From Vicinamibacteria bacterium (GTDB taxonomy: Bacteria > Acidobacteriota > Vicinamibacteria > Fen-336 > JAGNNV01), in contig JAENWE010000008.1 of the NCBI GenBank assembly GCA_016650185.1, forward strand, positions 1 to 7,277: a stretch of 7,277 nt of DNA, written 5' to 3'. Both the position numbers and the translations under genes were made by a program. Under the pieces are notes generated by a model. The model made no database searches and was not told where the DNA came from. It worked only from the letters and a program-made list of their open reading frames with translations. This document shows positions 6,337 to 7,277 of this stretch, in pieces (the stretch's first letter is position 1; the number at the start of each line of letters is the position of its first letter).

Positions 6337-7277
6337 TGGCCCTTCCCCTTTCCTACAACATCCGCAACGTTCGCGTGCGCTGGCAGGTGACCCTGCTGGC
6401 GATCTCAGGTATCGCCCTCGTGGTCGCGGTCTTTGCCGTGCTTCTTTCGATGTCGGCAGGGTTTCAGATGGCCCTCCGCTCCACCGGCCGCCCGGACAAC
6501 GCTTTGATCGTGCAGCGCGGTTCCGCCTCCGAGTTGACCTCGGGCATCTCGATCAACAACCGAAACACCATCCTTTCGGATGAGCGGATCGCCCGCAGGC
6601 CGGACGGTTCGGCCCTGGCGTCGTGGGACTGGGTGGTGGTGATGAGCCTGCCCAAGATCGACAACGGGGGATCGACCAACGTCACCTTGCGCGCGGTGCC
6701 GCCCCAGGCCTTCGAGGTGCGGGGAGGGATCGAGATCGTCGAAGGAAAGAACTTCGCTTCGGGCCTCGATGAAGTCATCGTGGGCCGCAAGATCGCCGGC
6801 CGCATCGAGGGCCTGAAGGTCGGCCAGCGCGTGAAGTACATGAACAAGAGCTTCAACGTGGTCGGCATCTTCGAGTCTCAGGGCGGCGCCTTCGAAAGCG
6901 AGATATGGGGCGACTTCGATGTGCTGGGGGCCATGTTCAATCGGGGCGCGGGATCGAACTCGGTGACGGTGCGAATGAAAGACGCCTCGCAAATCGCTGC
7001 CCTGGACAAGTGGATTCGCGCCCAGCCGCAGATGCAGCTTCAGGCTGTGCCGGAGAGCAAGTACTACGCCGACCAGTCCGGGCCCCTCGCCGTGATCCTG
7101 AAGGGCCTGGCCGGTTTCGTGGCCTTCGTCATGGGCGTGGGCGCGGTTTTCGGCGCCATGAACACGATGTACGCCATCGTGGCGTCGCGCACGCGCGAGA
7201 TCGGTACCCTGCGCGCGCTTGGATTCTCGCGGTTCTCGATCCTGTTCTCATTCGTGATGGAGTCGATGTTCCTGGCC
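6336..7277 (+). CDS. ABC transporter permease 2, FtsX/MacB type (C-terminus beyond window)
   Basis: The frame is open from the ATG at 6336 to the last base (314 codons, no stop). That is three quarters of a permease of the usual size, about 400 residues. It begins MALPLSYNIRNVRVRWQVTLLAISG and has TM1 at about 17-42, a periplasmic domain (about 43-251) and TM2 at about 252-277. The coupling segment SRTREIGTLRALGFSR (284-299) follows, and TM3 begins near 303 just before the edge. TM4 is missing. It is clearly homologous in layout to permease 1 but differs in sequence, including the periplasmic domain (RPDNALIVQRGSASELTSG at 52-70, DEVIVGRKIAG at 145-155), so the pair should form a heterodimer. 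The start overlaps the preceding stop by one base. Confidence in the family is high; specificity cannot be inferred. Confidence 0.93.
   Translation, partial: MALPLSYNIRNVRVRWQVTLLAISGIALVVAVFAVLLSMSAGFQMALRSTGRPDNALIVQRGSASELTSGISINNRNTILSDERIARRPDGSALASWDWVVVMSLPKIDNGGSTNVTLRAVPPQAFEVRGGIEIVEGKNFASGLDEVIVGRKIAGRIEGLKVGQRVKYMNKSFNVVGIFESQGGAFESEIWGDFDVLGAMFNRGAGSNSVTVRMKDASQIAALDKWIRAQPQMQLQAVPESKYYADQSGPLAVILKGLAGFVAFVMGVGAVFGAMNTMYAIVASRTREIGTLRALGFSRFSILFSFVMESMFLA

Noticed and set aside
1..7277. Defence system, mobile element or CRISPR array
   Set aside because: No transposase, integrase, nuclease, reverse transcriptase, terminal inverted repeats or spaced direct repeats were seen; the genes are metabolic and transport types.

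Overview
This is a GC-rich bacterial window (roughly two-thirds G+C by eye, with strong G/C preference at third codon positions). It holds six protein genes, of which the first and last run off the edges. The fumarase is oxygen-stable class II, and the efflux-type ABC cassette has a membrane-anchored adaptor, as expected of a Gram-negative-type envelope. The PDZ/esterase-tail family is one I associate with Acidobacteriota, Planctomycetota, Bacteroidota and similar environmental lineages. I cannot place the organism more precisely. I saw no tRNA, rRNA, CRISPR array, insertion sequence or phage gene.

Left part, minus strand (1-2182): fumC, a complete class II fumarate hydratase, is followed 36 bases downstream by a membrane protein of the YdjM/DUF457 metal-dependent hydrolase family. 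That second gene continues past base 1. The two genes share a reading frame and probably a transcript.

Middle, plus strand (about 2276-2995): a PDZ-containing reading frame matches only the C-terminal part of a family of secreted esterase/peptidase-like proteins. The space where its alpha/beta-hydrolase domain should lie is occupied by fumC on the other strand. It is either a stand-alone short protein with a GTG start or a 5'-truncated remnant. This is the oddest feature in the window. A 149-base spacer follows, with a (GACCCC)3 repeat and a small GC hairpin.

Right part, plus strand (3145-7277): a compact four-gene operon encodes an HlyD/MacA-type membrane fusion protein (TTG start), a MacB/LolD-type ABC ATPase, and two different FtsX/MacB-type permeases, the second cut by the window edge. 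Spacings are 36 bases, 12 bases and a 1-base TGATG overlap. Together they should form an export or envelope-stress machine: the ATPase drives a heterodimer of the two permeases, and the adaptor extends into the periplasm. The substrate cannot be read from the sequence, and no outer-membrane TolC-like gene is in view.

I found no convincing new biological system. The items most worth checking are the truncated PDZ/esterase gene and the split two-permease form of the exporter.
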